Source: Stichopus chloronotus (lineage: Eukaryota > Echinodermata > Holothuroidea > Aspidochirotida > Stichopodidae). Taken from it: 64,000 nucleotides of DNA. Positions within the stretch are counted from its first letter, which is position 1; the number at the start of each line of letters is the position of its first letter. The notes under the pieces are model-generated. The model was given only the letters and a program-made list of their open reading frames with translations, was not told the DNA's origin and searched no databases. The stretch covers positions 1,736,001-1,800,000 of the forward strand of contig SFZH01000008.1 in NCBI GenBank assembly GCA_021234535.1, read 5' to 3'. Positions 1 through 13,179 of the stretch are shown here, in pieces. A program made the translations under genes and the position numbers.

Positions 1-1311
1 GTTATGCTGTAGTGTATAGTTTTCTATAACTATAATCAGGTTCCCCTGACCTTTTTGGGTGGCCCTCCCCTAATCCGGTTGGTTACCCCTTTGTGGGTAC
101 CTTCAAACTATTTTGTGAAATGTGGATGCACAGAGTTGCAGTTTATCTGTAATCCAGACCAAGTATTTCATACATGCCAAAAAACTGGCACAAAAAGAAA
201 AGGGTTCCTGTAAAATTGTTGTATGTAGACCTGCATATATTTTTTTTTGTTATGAAATTATATATGAAAGAGCAAATTACAATTTAGGAGTGGATGTTAA
301 TGATATGGCCTAGTTCAGTATATGATAGTGAAGCTCCACATTTAGTTTTATACGAAGGCATATATTGTGCAGCATATACACCAGTGATGCACTTCAGTTG
401 AAGGTGGCTGGTTTCCACATGGATAACTTAATGATCTGCATGATTGCCCTTTCCCATGCAAAGTCAGGTTGCGGTTTTTAAATTTGTGTCACTTAGTGTT
501 GAAAGTCACTGCATGCTGGCTGTAGCCAGCATTCACTTGTACAGATTTCCTACACTGTGTTTTGTGGGGTCCCCACCCAACCATCTACTGTACCTACCAA
601 TGATACTGCTTTAGAACAAAAGTTAGCTAAGGTCAACTAGAGGTGAGAAGAATGCCATATTGCGTGGAATGTATGTAACTTAACTTCACACTCTTTTATT
701 TGAGGTTTACATGAAGTAGGCCTATTCACCAAAAATGAGCCGACAAATTATCCTTGAATTGAAAATTCCATCACGTAGATATCTCCACTCAACTGCTGTT
801 CATCTTACTGATAGTGTAAAGAGTGGTAACGAATGACAATGGCGCTGCTTCTACCATTGTCTTGGAACAAGGTTGACTGATAAACTTCCCCAATTATGCT
901 AATGTAGTGTGGTATATTTGGTAAACTAACTTACTTTACCTATATATGCATCTCTTTTTCTTTTAGAGAGAGCACCACAACTTGGTAGTGCAGGAACATA
1001 GAAACAATAACAATGCATGCATAGTAGCAATGCTAACCATGCTATTGTACCTGTACGCATAACCAAAGACTGCATTCATTCATCTCCAAAATATTCATAG
1101 ACTCTGATTGGATGAAAGTTTCACAGAGCTCTCACTTCACAAGGAAGAATTAAATGTCCTCCTGTAGTAATTGTGACATTACAAAAAGAAAAAAAACAGT
1201 AAAACATTAAAAGATGACAGTTGCATATAGGTTAACTGTCATCTGTGGTGACATGGCTCATGGTGCACAGGTAATGCAATGTGTTGTACGGAAGGCACTT
1301 ACATGAGATGG
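1..1311. other. no recognisable gene
   Basis: AT-rich sequence with no convincing exon or repeat. A pyrimidine-rich acceptor-like site lies near 965, but what follows has no good donor and is not clearly coding. This stretch may be an intron of the gene whose possible last exon lies at 2188-2404. Confidence 0.4.
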
Positions 1312-1509
1312 TCATGCCATGTCAATTCCTTTACGCTCTTTCCCATGCTGCACTATGTCTCCTGTAACTCTCCCTCGACTCACATATAGCCATTCACCAC
1401 ACACCAATTCTTCTTCAAATAGAATGCCTTTATCTCGATCCGTTATATAAATTTGTCTCTCATGTCTTTTGAAAGATCTTTTAGTTTTCTTTCCAGTGAT
1501 ACCAGTCAA
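1312..1509 (-). pseudogene. coding-like fragment, unknown origin
   Basis: On the minus strand about 65 codons are open with a charged, non-repetitive composition (KRSFKRHERQIYITDRDKGI is part of it) ending in a stop. Farther upstream on that strand (higher coordinates, to about 1780) similar-looking peptide pieces are broken by stops in all frames. This is what a decayed transposon gene or processed pseudogene would look like. I do not recognise the family, and no clear acceptor marks it as an exon. Confidence 0.2.
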
Positions 1510-2187
1510 GCAACCTAGATTAGCGGTTCTCAGTTGGACCAGGCCTTTAAATAAGAATACTTCTTAAACTTTTTGCAATCTTTTGTTGTCAGCCGAACGT
1601 AATTTGCACAGTATTTTCCAATGCCTCAGAGCTTCCCATTTTGAAAGTTGTACTATACACCCTAAAACCAACTGCCTGCTAGTTCTCTCTTGTGCCATTA
1701 GAAAGATAACAAACTCTTCTTTCTCTTCATGTAAACTTGATTGTCATTGTTTTTTTTTCATCAGACCAGGAGGTATGGAATAAGCACCAGGTACATGACC
1801 TCTTTCTCTCAGTAACATCCCATCAATACACTAGTACATACATACATCCCTATTGCAAGTGTATACACTGGGTACATACCACTGAAAAACAATAGTTTAA
1901 AGTTTTAATTAGTTCTTTCTTTGAAACAAGAATTTTTTAAAGCAATGTGTCTGATGTCTCCATAACAGTTGACAAAAAGCAATTAACAAGCAATTATTTG
2001 TAACAACAGAGAAATTTTTTTAGATGTGCACAGAAACAGGTGGGACTGTTCCATTACAGTCATAGGTTAGGCTATACTTAACAAGGCTTATTTGCCTTGG
2101 TGGCCGCTTTCTGAAGAAGGTTGTTGTATTGGTAAGGACATTACAACACATAGTTTGTAATTAATCTGTATCTCTATTTTGCTTTAG

Positions 2188-2404
2188 TCTTAATGATTAT
2201 GAATTTGGGAGAGAAAATCTCCAGCAGCTTGTTCAGTTGGATGAAAACAAATTGAACAGCATCAGCCATCACGTTGTAGGCCACACTCTGCAGTTACTGT
2301 CGCCAAGTTGGCCTGAAGAAGTATTCTTAATTGCGACATGTATGAATGTATTCTTCTTTTTATCGAACATCCTTGTAAAATTTAAGCTCCAATATGAAGC
2401 GTAA
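2188..2404 (+). CDS. possible last exon of an upstream plus-strand gene
   Basis: A good acceptor (pyrimidine run, then GCTTTAG) is followed by 71 stop-free codons in phase 2, ending in TAA at 2402-2404. The first ~43 residues look like real soluble protein: they include LNDYEFGRENLQQLVQLDEN and are rich in Gln, Glu, Asn and Leu. The last ~26 residues are Phe/Cys/Leu-rich and less convincing, so the true exon may end at a weak GTATTC donor about two-thirds of the way along. An AATAAA lies about 510 bases downstream. Earlier exons would be left of the window. No family recognised. Confidence 0.35.
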
Positions 2405-2915
2405 CATACATCCTCTGGTACGCTAAAAACACTGTGTCAGGTAACGTTATTGTTTGAGCTGTTTGAAACCCCCGTTAGTGAAATGAATGCATCCAGGTCA
2501 AAGGTCCCGCACAGTCACACAAGTTTGGTTCATTGAGGATAAGTCATCGATTCTAGATAAATGTGCTCCAACTTTGTTTGTAGGTTTTGATGTGAATTAC
2601 TGAAATACTGCATATTCACGGCTGAAGAACCATCTGGTTCTCTCCTCGGGTTTTTAATGATCATTTTCTCTGTGGGATCTTCTTGGTTTGCGCCATTTTG
2701 TTGTACATGTACCAGTTGTGCAAAATTGACCCCATGTCAGTTTCCTGCATCTCGGCTCAAGCTGCGGATTGTGTTTTTGGTTGAGTTTAGCTGTATCTTC
2801 TCTTTTGTTAGTTTAAGAGTTTTTTTGGCTTGTTTTTCCATTTTTGTATTTTATAAGTATATCCTTAAGGGCTTTTTCTTCTATCCAAGGTTTAAAGCTA
2901 ACCCTGCCCTTTAAG

Positions 2916-2921
2916 AATAAA
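2916..2921 (+). other. candidate poly(A) signal AATAAA
   Basis: This is the first canonical AATAAA seen after the possible stop at 2402-2404, giving a 3' UTR of ordinary length. By itself an AATAAA in AT-rich DNA is weak evidence. Confidence 0.25.
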
Positions 2922-3490
2922 ACATCCATGTGATCCAAACGTTTATAAATGTGAAGTCAACCGGTACTGTCTATCCCTTTTTGGCTTCAGACGCTGCTCA
3001 TTTATTTGTATGCTGATGGCACACTTGACCTCTCTTGGATACACCAGGCTGACTTTAATAATAAACTAGATCAGTATCTGCACCTTCAGACTTCCAGTAA
3101 AAACTGACACAGTACTCCCATGAATTCCTGTTGGCTGCATGGGTTACCACCACATGTCAGTCAGTCACTAAATTACAAGAATCTTTATTTTTTCTCTTGT
3201 AAACTCCTGGTGATTTGCAAATCATGCAGGAATGTTTTCCATGTTCAGTTTTTGACATTAAGTGCTGTGAATTTGTCTATGTATGTACAATTTGAGGAGA
3301 ACAAGGTGTCATACTGTAAAAGAGCATGGAAGTAAAACTGGGAGTATGTGTACCATATCTTTTGTACTTTCGTCATACCCAGCCAATCCGCAGCTGCCAG
3401 AAAAGTCATTGTCTTCGTACAAAAGACAATTGATGATGTCGCAGCAATGATGGATCTTAGTGACAAAAGTTGAGGATTTACAGTACATTG

Positions 3491-3540
3491 CTCCTGTCTT
3501 ACCTGTCTCCACACAGCTAATGCACATCCCACTACCGTAG
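3491..3540 (+). repeat. CTTACCTGTCTC dispersed repeat, copy
   Basis: Good copy, running from the CTTACCTGTCTC core through TAATGCACATCCCACTACC. See the entry at 28436. Confidence 0.65.
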
Positions 3541-5370
3541 GACGTGACAGATTGAGAGGTGATAGATCAGTGACAGATCAGGGAATATAGAACATCATAC
3601 TTAGTCAAAATGATTAAGAAGAGCAGACACATCAGAAAAATGGTGATGGAAAGAAAATGATACAAATGTACGTTTCGAGGGCTCCTTCGTGGCCTTTCAG
3701 CATCTAAATTTACCACAATATGATGACACAAATGCAATTCTCATGCATTATTCATCAGTTTGAAATTACGTCACCCACCAGTCACAGTTCCATAAAATTT
3801 AATTCATGTGGAATGTTTTGTAGCTACTGCCTCCATGTTAAGTACATGGCGTTATGAGAAAACGGCTATCTTTCTCGTATATTTAGATTGCTCCACTTGT
3901 TACAGCTTATTTTAACTAATTGTATCCTTTATGTGCAGGCAAGGTGGTATTTCCAAGAAAAACTGTATTTTGAGCTTTGCGCTGATACTTTAAGCAGGGT
4001 GGTCCTTCAGTGCTGTCAGAGTTTTCAGACTTCCGGTGTACAAGGTCGGCTTTGTTCTCCTGAGCAGGGGAGTAGCGAGGTTCGTCCAGACAGTGAGGCT
4101 AGGTTATAGTTTGCTTACATAGTAAGGGGTAGAATACTTGACCATCTTGCGATTAGACCATTGTGTATGCTTAATTGGTCAGGTTGTTTTGTGTAGGACC
4201 TTTTACATAATAATTCGTTTTGTGTCGGATTTTACACGGTAACAGGGGGATTTATGATGCCATGTATGGCATGATTTTGTTCAGTAGTTTAGGGTGTACT
4301 TTTACACTGTCACTAGGCAGAATCTATGCCAAATTTTTATCCATCTGGTGATGGGCGATTTTTAGGGATTTTTACTTTGGACTCACTAGTAGAGCAGTTT
4401 CAGGTACGTAGTATTTACACTGCTGACTCTCAGCCGTGTTGCTGATCTTCAGCTGCTGAGCTACATCAAATTCAACGTTAACGCTGCCGAGTTACAGCCG
4501 TTTGGTTAACTTGAGATCAAACGTTGCTGCAGAGTAGGATGTACAGTAAGTTGGAACAAGGTTGTGGCCACATGTCACCTCGTTTTGGATTTCAAACAAA
4601 AGTTACCAAAATTTAGATCTCCAGTCCCTGTAGAGACTCGGTGTACTGTATGGTCTGACTACTAAACATTTCAAATTAGTTATGCTCTCTTAATTCTCTT
4701 TTAGTTTAATCAAGAGTTGTGGAATACCACCGCTCACAGCTGTTTCCTCTGGACGTCATTTTTTTTCCTGTTGGTTGGAATTTGTTAATACCTAGATGCA
4801 ACACTCTTTGGCCAAGGAAATCTTTGGCTGCTATTGATTCATGCATGAAAAGTTTCATGTTGACAATTTGTCAGGGATGACATTTTAGCTGTTAGCTCAG
4901 TCTGCCCCTTAGGGAGGTTGCATCTTTCTTTAGAAAGCAATTAAGCCCACATATGACCGGCAGCACCTGGGTTATCTATGATTGTGGAAGAATTAGACAA
5001 CCATGAAGTTAAAGAAGTTAAATTTAAGAGGCTTTGTAAGTCCCTAAAATAGAATGAACCTTTATCTATTTGCTATTAAGCAACTATCATGAGCAGGTCA
5101 TTATACAGAGGTGAAGAAACTGAACTTTTTGTCATATCAACCTGAGGAGGTGGAACTGCAGTTCCTGTACTATGTATGCGTTAAGAATGATCACCCATGG
5201 GGAATAAAGTCAGTTCTTCTCAAGAATTTGAGAGAAGAAATTCTTGGTTTTTTTCTTTTGCAAGATTGCTGAAATTAAAGCTTTCACACGAGCTGCACAA
5301 TTTAAATGTCTTTAATAAGTCTCTCAGCTGTTTCCATTGGATAGCAAATGTTAGCATTGTGTTTAGCTAC

Positions 5371-5425
5371 TGCACCCCTCACTTACCTGTCTTGACACAG
5401 CAAAAGCACTTTTATCCACTGAAAC
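5371..5425 (+). repeat. CTTACCTGTCTC dispersed repeat, copy
   Basis: Copy with CTCACTTACCTGTCTTGACACAGC followed by the GCACTT..ATCCACTG segment. Confidence 0.55.
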
Positions 5426-7667
5426 AATGCAATTTGGAAGGCTTGTAAATTAAAAACGTATTTGCTGCATCATAATGACACCTATATACTTAATTGCCTG
5501 AAAAAAATTTCCAAAGCAAACTGAATGCCAAGGTACACCTTGATGGTGGTTAAAACAGTGATAAATGTGGATAGGAATTTCCCTAAACTTCCGCACCCGT
5601 AGCATTCAAGGATGTTAGAATAGGAATGAGACTCTGGTCTTGGCTAATCATGGCAGCACCAGAGGCAAGGCAGTGTTAAGAAGTTACCAGTGCTCTTTTT
5701 ATGGTAGGTAAGAGTATGTTTGTTGTGGTGAGATAGGTGAATGAATCATTCAAACCAGGTGTTAATGACAGGATATCAGCAAGAAATGCTGTAAAGCATG
5801 TGGAAAAATAAATAATATCTGTAATTTTCAGTTAATATCTGCATAGGATTCTTTTAGGTTTGAAATGGCATGCCAAATCATTTTTATGCAAATCGGAATG
5901 CTGACAAATACATCGCTCTTCTTTGATAACTATTTGTCAATTTTGTTGTGTTATGATGCTAAATGGAGATATGACAGTGTGAAAATGGATTCATTGTTTT
6001 GTTAAGGTCAAATCTTTCACAATATTAATTAATTTTTCAATTACAATCTACAAGAATTTCCAGCGAACTCAGTACGGCTGGTCCAAGTATTTATCCGTGA
6101 GCTCAAGCTTTGTAGTGTACAATCTGAGGGATCATCATTAATTTGTGAGATGTAAATTTCTGTAAGGAGTTATATTAGGTGATGTTTTCTGGCAAACAAA
6201 AAAGTTTGTACATAAAACTGCGCTCAGTGCAAAGTGTTTTCATTATGAATGAAAATCTCAAGTGAAGTATAGTAAATTTGTTTTGCATAACAATGATATT
6301 GACTGGTAAAAAGGAAGTAAAGACATGTTCAAATGTGTAAAACGATAATCTTCTGTTGCAAACTTTGATAATCTGACAGATATTAAGCTTTTATGTGTTT
6401 ACACCAGGTGCCATAACTCAAAAGTGGGTAATAGACAACTACTGCAGCGATAAGCCAGAATTAATGATAGGCCGGATGTATGTAAAGTTTTGCTTTCCTT
6501 TGCAGGTAAATACAACTTAGCTTTTGAAAGTTTAACGAACATTTAATTTGTTCTTGTACTTTTTTCAGTTAACTTCTGTATAGAGCAAGCACCACAGTCA
6601 GGTATCTCAGAAGTTGGTGACAAATTGCCACATTTACTGCTACTGTATACAGTAACCATAGAAAATTTGTATTACTGACAGTATTATCACAATTTGTTTA
6701 TGAAAAAGATAAGGATTTCCCAAAACAAATTGTATACCTTTTGCCAAGAATATAGTAGAACACTTTATATCAAATTTGGTATTTTTCAGCTAGTTGCTAA
6801 TCAGTTGGGTTGGTACCCAGGTATGTACCCAGTTTACATTTGTAAGCACTAATTTTAAGGCCAATTTTTGGTCATTTAGCAGTAACTTCCTTTTTCTTTA
6901 CATACTAGCCTTCCTGTGAATGGATGTATAATGCCTGCATTTATTTTTGTATCTCTCCAGGGGTGGCTATGTTTTGGAAGTCGACACTGTATCAGAATTT
7001 ATCAGGGGCATTGTTGCACATTGCATTGGGGGCATTTTCACAAACGTTTTCTCACAACAGCTACTGTACTTATCATTTAGGTTATTACAATTCACGTCGA
7101 TCGTTAATCTTCTGTCATTTTCTTCCATTTGATACCAATCCGGAAAGTAACATCTGTGCCCTATTTCCTTCTCGTGTAATATTTTTGGGAAGTCAATTGT
7201 CTCATTTTGCTATCCCTGAAATTTAATAAGATGAACCATTCCCATCTCTCCCTCTGCTCCCAGGCCAAAAAGTAGATGTTTAATGGCTGATAAATGTTGC
7301 TAAATAGAATTTGGTCTCATTTTTTTAAGCTATTAAACCCCTATTGCACCCTATCCACCCATTTACCATCACTTAACATAGCTTGTTTGATTTATCAGCA
7401 ACTTATTTGCCTGCAACTCCCTGTCAAGATTTTAATAAGGTGACTAAAACAAAGTACTTTGTTTCAGTCACTTTTCCCTAGGAAATTATCAGGGAAGATA
7501 TTTTTCCCGGTTGCGTTTGCAGAATTTTAACCACACCTTGGCATCAGGAACTATCAGTCTGCTTATCCTTCATTACCACAAGTTTCATGTTTGGTTTACA
7601 TTCTTGTGTTCCCTTTTTCATTTTGATATGGACCCTTCCCTTTTCCACTGGTTGCGTTTGTTAAAAG

Positions 7668-7790
7668 GTTATGTGACATGGAAATGACATTTTGGAGTAT
7701 TGGGTGCATTAAGCATAGACAATATTAAAAAAAAGCCACAAATTCCATCAAAATCAGTCAAAGACTGACCAATTTGCAGGATTTTTAAGT
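7668..7790 (+). repeat. dispersed repeat shared with 56755-56882
   Basis: Both places carry, in order, GTGACATG-AAA, ACATTTTGGAGTA, an Ala-rich spacer, CCATCAAAATCA and GACCA..TTGCA. The order and orientation agree, so this is a diverged pair from one repeat family. Confidence 0.5.
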
Positions 7791-8589
7791 GATCGTGGTG
7801 TTTCTACAAAAAGGAGAATCAAGGAATCACAAAGTCATTTCTTGACTTTCTGGTTTCAACTTAAATGATCAGTAAGCAGAAACCGGCCCATGAAGTGGTA
7901 AATGTGTGGCACTTCATGCGAATACTACCACAACAAAATCATGCATTTCTGTTTTGAAGCGAGCTTTTGTTGGCCAAATAGGCCACTGTTATTAGAGTTT
8001 TTATAACTTTCCACAACTGTAAGAAGTACAGCCAGTTCTCCAATTTACTTGAAAATCCTGCATTAAATTACTAAAATTTCTAGGTCTAACTTACATTTTC
8101 AAGAGGGATGTGGACACTGTAGTAGACCCACAGGAATTTTTATCTTTTTCAAGCACTGTTATCCCACCGCTATACTACTGCACATGAACCGTTTGTGGGA
8201 TATACATGCACGCAGTGAACTGTGTTCATGCTGTAAGCCACAATGATCTGTCTCAAGGAGTAAAGAATGTGAAAGTGCTTCACTTAGGCAAGAATTGTCT
8301 CCATTAAATGACCATCACGTATTGTCCATTCCAAAATCCTGGGACAGTGGATCAATGATGCATGCTGCTCTGATTAGCCTCTTAAATTAACTGCCGCAGC
8401 AATTGTATGTGCTCATTCACACATGTGTCCACAATGGCATACAACTCACATTAACTTAAATTTGTTTTGGGGCCAGAGGGTTGGGTGGTATATTAAATCC
8501 AACCCATCACTCTACTTGAAGCCTACCCTTTTACTGGATACACAGGACCTTCCAGTGTGCTAATATTATGGATGGGTGTGTACAAAAGG

Positions 8590-8690
8590 GGACCGAGGTG
8601 AAGGCATGAAAACTGAAGTCTTAAAAATGAGGACACCAAGACAGAGACATAAAAATGAAGACTTAAAAGTGAAGACATTTATAAACAGAA
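8590..8690 (+). repeat. degenerate short tandem repeat (~13-15 bp unit)
   Basis: Repeated AAAAATGAAGACTTA-like units (GAAGTCTTAAAAATGAGGAC, ATAAAAATGAAGACTTAAAAG) with substitutions. No coding potential. Confidence 0.6.
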
Positions 8691-11600
8691 TCTTAGTTGG
8701 AAACTAGTAGTTACAGTATGGAAGAAAAAGAAACAAAAAGAAATAGGGATTGCATTTAAACATACATGTTACCACTCAAGTTTAACATAACAAGTCAATA
8801 CCATGGTTCAAGAAATGGAATGTTGTTTTGAGAGGGTTGCGAGGGGTTGCGGGTGCATCTTAAGGGAGGGGCGAAAAACCCAATGTCTTTGAGTACTGTA
8901 ACTCCAAAATTATGTAAGTACATATCATTTCAAATTCATGTATGAGAATGATGTCATTAACAGTGTATCGCTCTCGTGGAAAAGTGACACATAAACAAGA
9001 TAAAAAAAGGTAATACTCCTCCCCTGATATGAGCGGGAATATTGTAAAAGTGGCCCAAGGTATAGCATTATTTCAGTATTTTCCAATCATTTTTAAATGA
9101 ATTTGATCCAAGACTGCAATAATGCCTCCAAAAATATAAATATACAAAGCGAACTTTACATTTCATCATGTCTACAAAATGGTATTCTGTAGCCTTTGCA
9201 AAATTTGAAAATTGTCTCCCAAAATTGAAATCAATTCAAATTTAGAAAATCATTGAAGAGAAATTTAGCATATAGTGATTAAATTTTGTCTTTTATGTCA
9301 TATTACTGGGCTAGCTTTGAAAGATGAGTGACCAAAAAGAGGATTTTGAAGGATGGATGAACAAATAAAGGAAACTGTTTGGCATCTTCAATAGAAAACG
9401 ACAGGCAAACATGTAGGAATAGGTGTGTTGATATTCAAATATTGCAGTATTTGTTCATGTACAACAAATATCGTAAACTTATCCCTAAAGTGTAAAATAT
9501 AACTGTTTATGTTAATGTTTGATTACACAAACCTAGGTTTGCATGTACACTGTCAGGTATAATATAAGACAGCTCTGTGAATGAGATACTCAGGAGAGGG
9601 GACACCATCATCCACCCCCTCTCCCTTGATTGCTTGTACTAAATGGTTTGCTTAGAATTCTTCATTATGACTCTCCCTGAAACAATTCGTTGACCACCCG
9701 CTGTCAGCAGTTGGAAAGTTGATGTATGACATCATACCAACCATCACATTTGTGTAATTTTTCTTCAAGGCTTGTCAAATGTTTTTGAACAAGGTTGTAT
9801 TTAAGTTTCTAGATATAATCCAATGATGTGTGAACTGAACATGTTTGAACCCAGCGAACTTGAAGTTTGCTGGTAGACGACTGTTCGTTTACTATCGTGT
9901 CCCACACGAGTGAGTGACACCGCCTACATCATATGACCAAGCTCCAGGGGGTGCAGGGGCGATATAAATTCTGTTTAGGTATACCAGTTTGAAACTCTTT
10001 CCTTAAGTATGTCCTACCATTACATGTATATCTGTTGAGCATACAGTAAAGTATTTGTGTGGGCTGGATATTTTATGTATTTTTGTTGTCTCTATCTTTT
10101 CCTGCTGTTTTTAAATACAATTAAATCACAGCTGTTAAACTTGTCAGATCAGAAACTGACCCTGCTTGTATAATTTGTGGAGATTTGTCAGAGAACTTGC
10201 TCCAGGTCAGTCAGTTTTGATGGGAACATAGTGAATGTCCTCAAAATGTTCCATTTTGGTGCAGATCAAGAGGTGAAGAGATATCCATGTGGGGTAATAA
10301 AGGGCCGCCCAGGGGCCTTTGTGTGAACCTGTCCTTCAGGGAGAGGATTTAATTTCAAATTCAGGTATGTGAAGAACAGTACAAAAAATAGGAAAAAAAC
10401 AGCTTAAGTACAATGTCAAAGTTTTGGTCTGCAGTGGTTACCGGAGGAGGTCGATGAAGCCTTGGATAGAGGGCACAGGTACTAGAACTTTAATTCGGGT
10501 GGTGAAGTCGGACTTAATGCATTAATGATGGGCAGTGAGCAAGGGGTATTTAGAGTCACTCGTGAATAAACCCTCACCACTGAATGGTAGGGATTTTACG
10601 GATGTGCATTCTGTTTATACAGTTCACATTGCAGCTAGTCACACTGACTTTGATGTGACTGAGTGATTTATGTTTTTGTTCAAAAGCAGACGCCAGACTA
10701 ACTGCATCTATTTATGGAGGATGTTGTTGAATGAATTTTGTAATGCAATTCCATTCAGCCTTTTGTTTTTGCTGCCTTTTATAGCCATTTGTTATATGCA
10801 GACTGTTATTGTGTGCACCATGTTTCACAGGGGAAGGCTGGGGCTATGATATTGTTGAGGACAGATACCCATCAATGAACCCGCAGAGTTGTTCCTCCTG
10901 AAATGTGACTCTGTAGACCTCTGTGAGGTGGCCCTCTCATTGACTAAGATCATTGTCAATTTGTCACAACAGGATGAATTTTTCAAAATGTCATAAATTA
11001 TGCAGGTGGCAACATTGCATCAGTCCTAGGTTGATTGTTGAAAGGGCTTTTAAAAGTAAGTAGTGGCAAACTTCAGTGTCAAATGCCTGCAGGTACAAAC
11101 GGTTGTAATGACACAGTCTGCCTTTAAAAAAAATGAACAAAAATTTCCATGAAAATGTGTCTTCTCTAGCTTCCTGTGTGACCAACAAATGTGTGACAAA
11201 GTAGCCTTTCATACAGAATGTTTTCCTCAGAACACATCCATTGTCAAGAAAGGTGTGCACATGGAACATTCTTTTAGATGAAACCATGTATTAAATTAAG
11301 ATGCAGTGTAATTGATTGTGAATTAGATTAGTAATAAAAATGAATATTCATGTCTACATCTGAAGAGGGATGACATTTCTGTAACTAACACACATGGTTA
11401 CTAACTTTCTCTGAGCTGAAATTGGGACATTTGTAGACTGATCTGGGAGATGGGTTTCCTTTGCTAAAATTATTTAAAATATTGTGGCAGGCGGGCACTA
11501 ATGAGAAGTAGCCATGTTGCTGAAGGGAAGTGTTCAAGTGCAAGCGACAAGGGGAATTCCAGGCAAGGAACTGTCTTCTGTCTTACTTTAAAGTCATTTC

Positions 11601-13171
11601 AAAACCTGTTCATTCATGTTCATTTTGAATTGGCTTGCATTCGTGAATTTTTACTGCATGCACACACAGAATGAAACAGTTATGTCTTTATTCATTTTCT
11701 AGAAAATTACCATGATTTGTCTCACCAGTTGGATGCTGACACTTTAATCTCAAAAATGGAAGAATCCTGATTAGTCAGGATGGATCGTAACCCTTAAAAC
11801 ACAACATGATATGTAGTGTTGAAACACAGTTCATCTTTAGTAGTACTTTTGTAGCTGGATAATGACCTGACAAGCCTGTGTTACGTCTCAGCGAGCTTTA
11901 CGGATGCAGTCAAGGGGAAAAGGGTGTATGGTCAGGAACTGCCCCGCCCCCTCTTTTTTTTCTTCCTCTTGGTTCACTATCATTTTTGTTTATAATATGT
12001 GGTTGCAGTAGCAACCAGCTGAAGGTATTACATCGACTCCTGCATAATGTCGATCCTGCGATGGTAATCTTTAAGATAACGAAGCAACAGACAAAACATA
12101 AAGATTATATAGAAAGGATTTCTTCAAGAAAGTCAGCGCTCGATCTGCAGAAAAGTCGGTATTTATTTAACCAATTCCATTGCACCTGTCTTGCAGTCAT
12201 CCATAAAATTAAATAGTTGGTTGGAGGACTGATCAATTTGCTCCTTGGTGGTCATGAATCTGATCAAAGAGGTCATTCCAGGTCAGACATGAGCTGTAGA
12301 CCAATTAAGGCTTCCTGTTAGGAAGTTGTCGATGAGATCTGTTCAGATCGACTATCAGACAAATCTCATAAAGTTGAATGTATTGTAAAATATGATGATC
12401 TGCATCATTGTTGTTTCTTTTGTTGTTTTCATCTGGTTCAGTGATTTTTTTTTCTCCTTATGTTATGTGGTATTTTCTCCTCTGTAAATATGAAATTTGG
12501 ACTGTGTTCACACTGGTTTCTGCGAGGCCAATGAACCTCTTACTCTGAGCGATTGTGTGAATACAGCAGATTCAGATTTCATGATTGCCCTTTCTTTTCT
12601 TTCTGTTTTTTAAGGGCAGGGCTGGGTGTAAAAGTTGGGGGGGGGGAGAAGTTGGAAAGCCTAAAAGGCTCTCTGAAAAATCTTTGTGGGACCTTAATAG
12701 GCCCTCCGAAAAAAAAACTTAAGGGCATCGTATCAAGAAATTGGGTTGTAAAATACTGTACTCTTGTGATCCTTCGGTGTGTATGTCCAGGCAGGGAGAG
12801 AGGAAGATTTGAATTCATAAGAATGATGACAGCTGACGAACCTTGTGTGCTAATTCATCAAGTGCTGAGAATTCATCTGAGCGTCCTTGTGTGGCCTATG
12901 GGCTGGGCCCACACATGCATCCATGCCTTAGCCTACTTCAGCCTGGGCAGTTGTTCATACCCACACACTTATTTTGTTTATTAGGTGTTTTAGGTGGTAC
13001 CTTATTATAGGCTACATGCATGGGTTTTTTTGTTACGTGGATGCATATATGCGGGCGGTCATGGTTGATACTCTCTCTATGTCCACCATAATTTCATCTT
13101 AATGTCAGGTCAGGCGTCTAAAGGAGACTCTCGTGATTCATAAATTACTTGAGTTGTCTCTCAATACATAT
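8691..13171. other. non-coding, mixed unique and repeat DNA
   Basis: No supported exon. A copy of the AAGCAAGGGGTA repeat lies at 10501-10590. The G-run and A-run around 12640-12720 and the open frame that crosses it look like simple-sequence DNA, not a gene. Confidence 0.4.
10501..10590 (+). repeat. AAGCAAGGGGTA dispersed repeat, copy
   Basis: Shares GGACTTAATGCATTA, GAGCAAGGGGTA and AGTCACTCGTGAATA with the copy at 45030. Confidence 0.6.
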
Positions 13172-13179
13172 TGTATTGA
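13172..13179 (+). repeat. 8-bp target-site duplication, left copy
   Basis: TGTATTGA, identical to 13901-13908 on the far side of the hAT MITE. Confidence 0.75.

Larger units (their letters stand above)
2922..8589. other. non-coding, intergenic or intronic DNA
   Basis: No exon that I can support. It contains two copies of the CTTACCTGTCTC dispersed repeat (entered separately) and a copy of a TGACATGGAAATGACATTTTGG-type repeat near 7668-7790 that recurs at about 56755-56882. An acceptor/donor pair near 6570-6601 brackets an open 33-base segment but is too short to call. Confidence 0.4.

Noticed and set aside
12553..12984. 143-codon plus-strand open frame
   Set aside because: Crosses G-run and A-run simple sequence, has no splice support, and its length is within chance for this much sequence.
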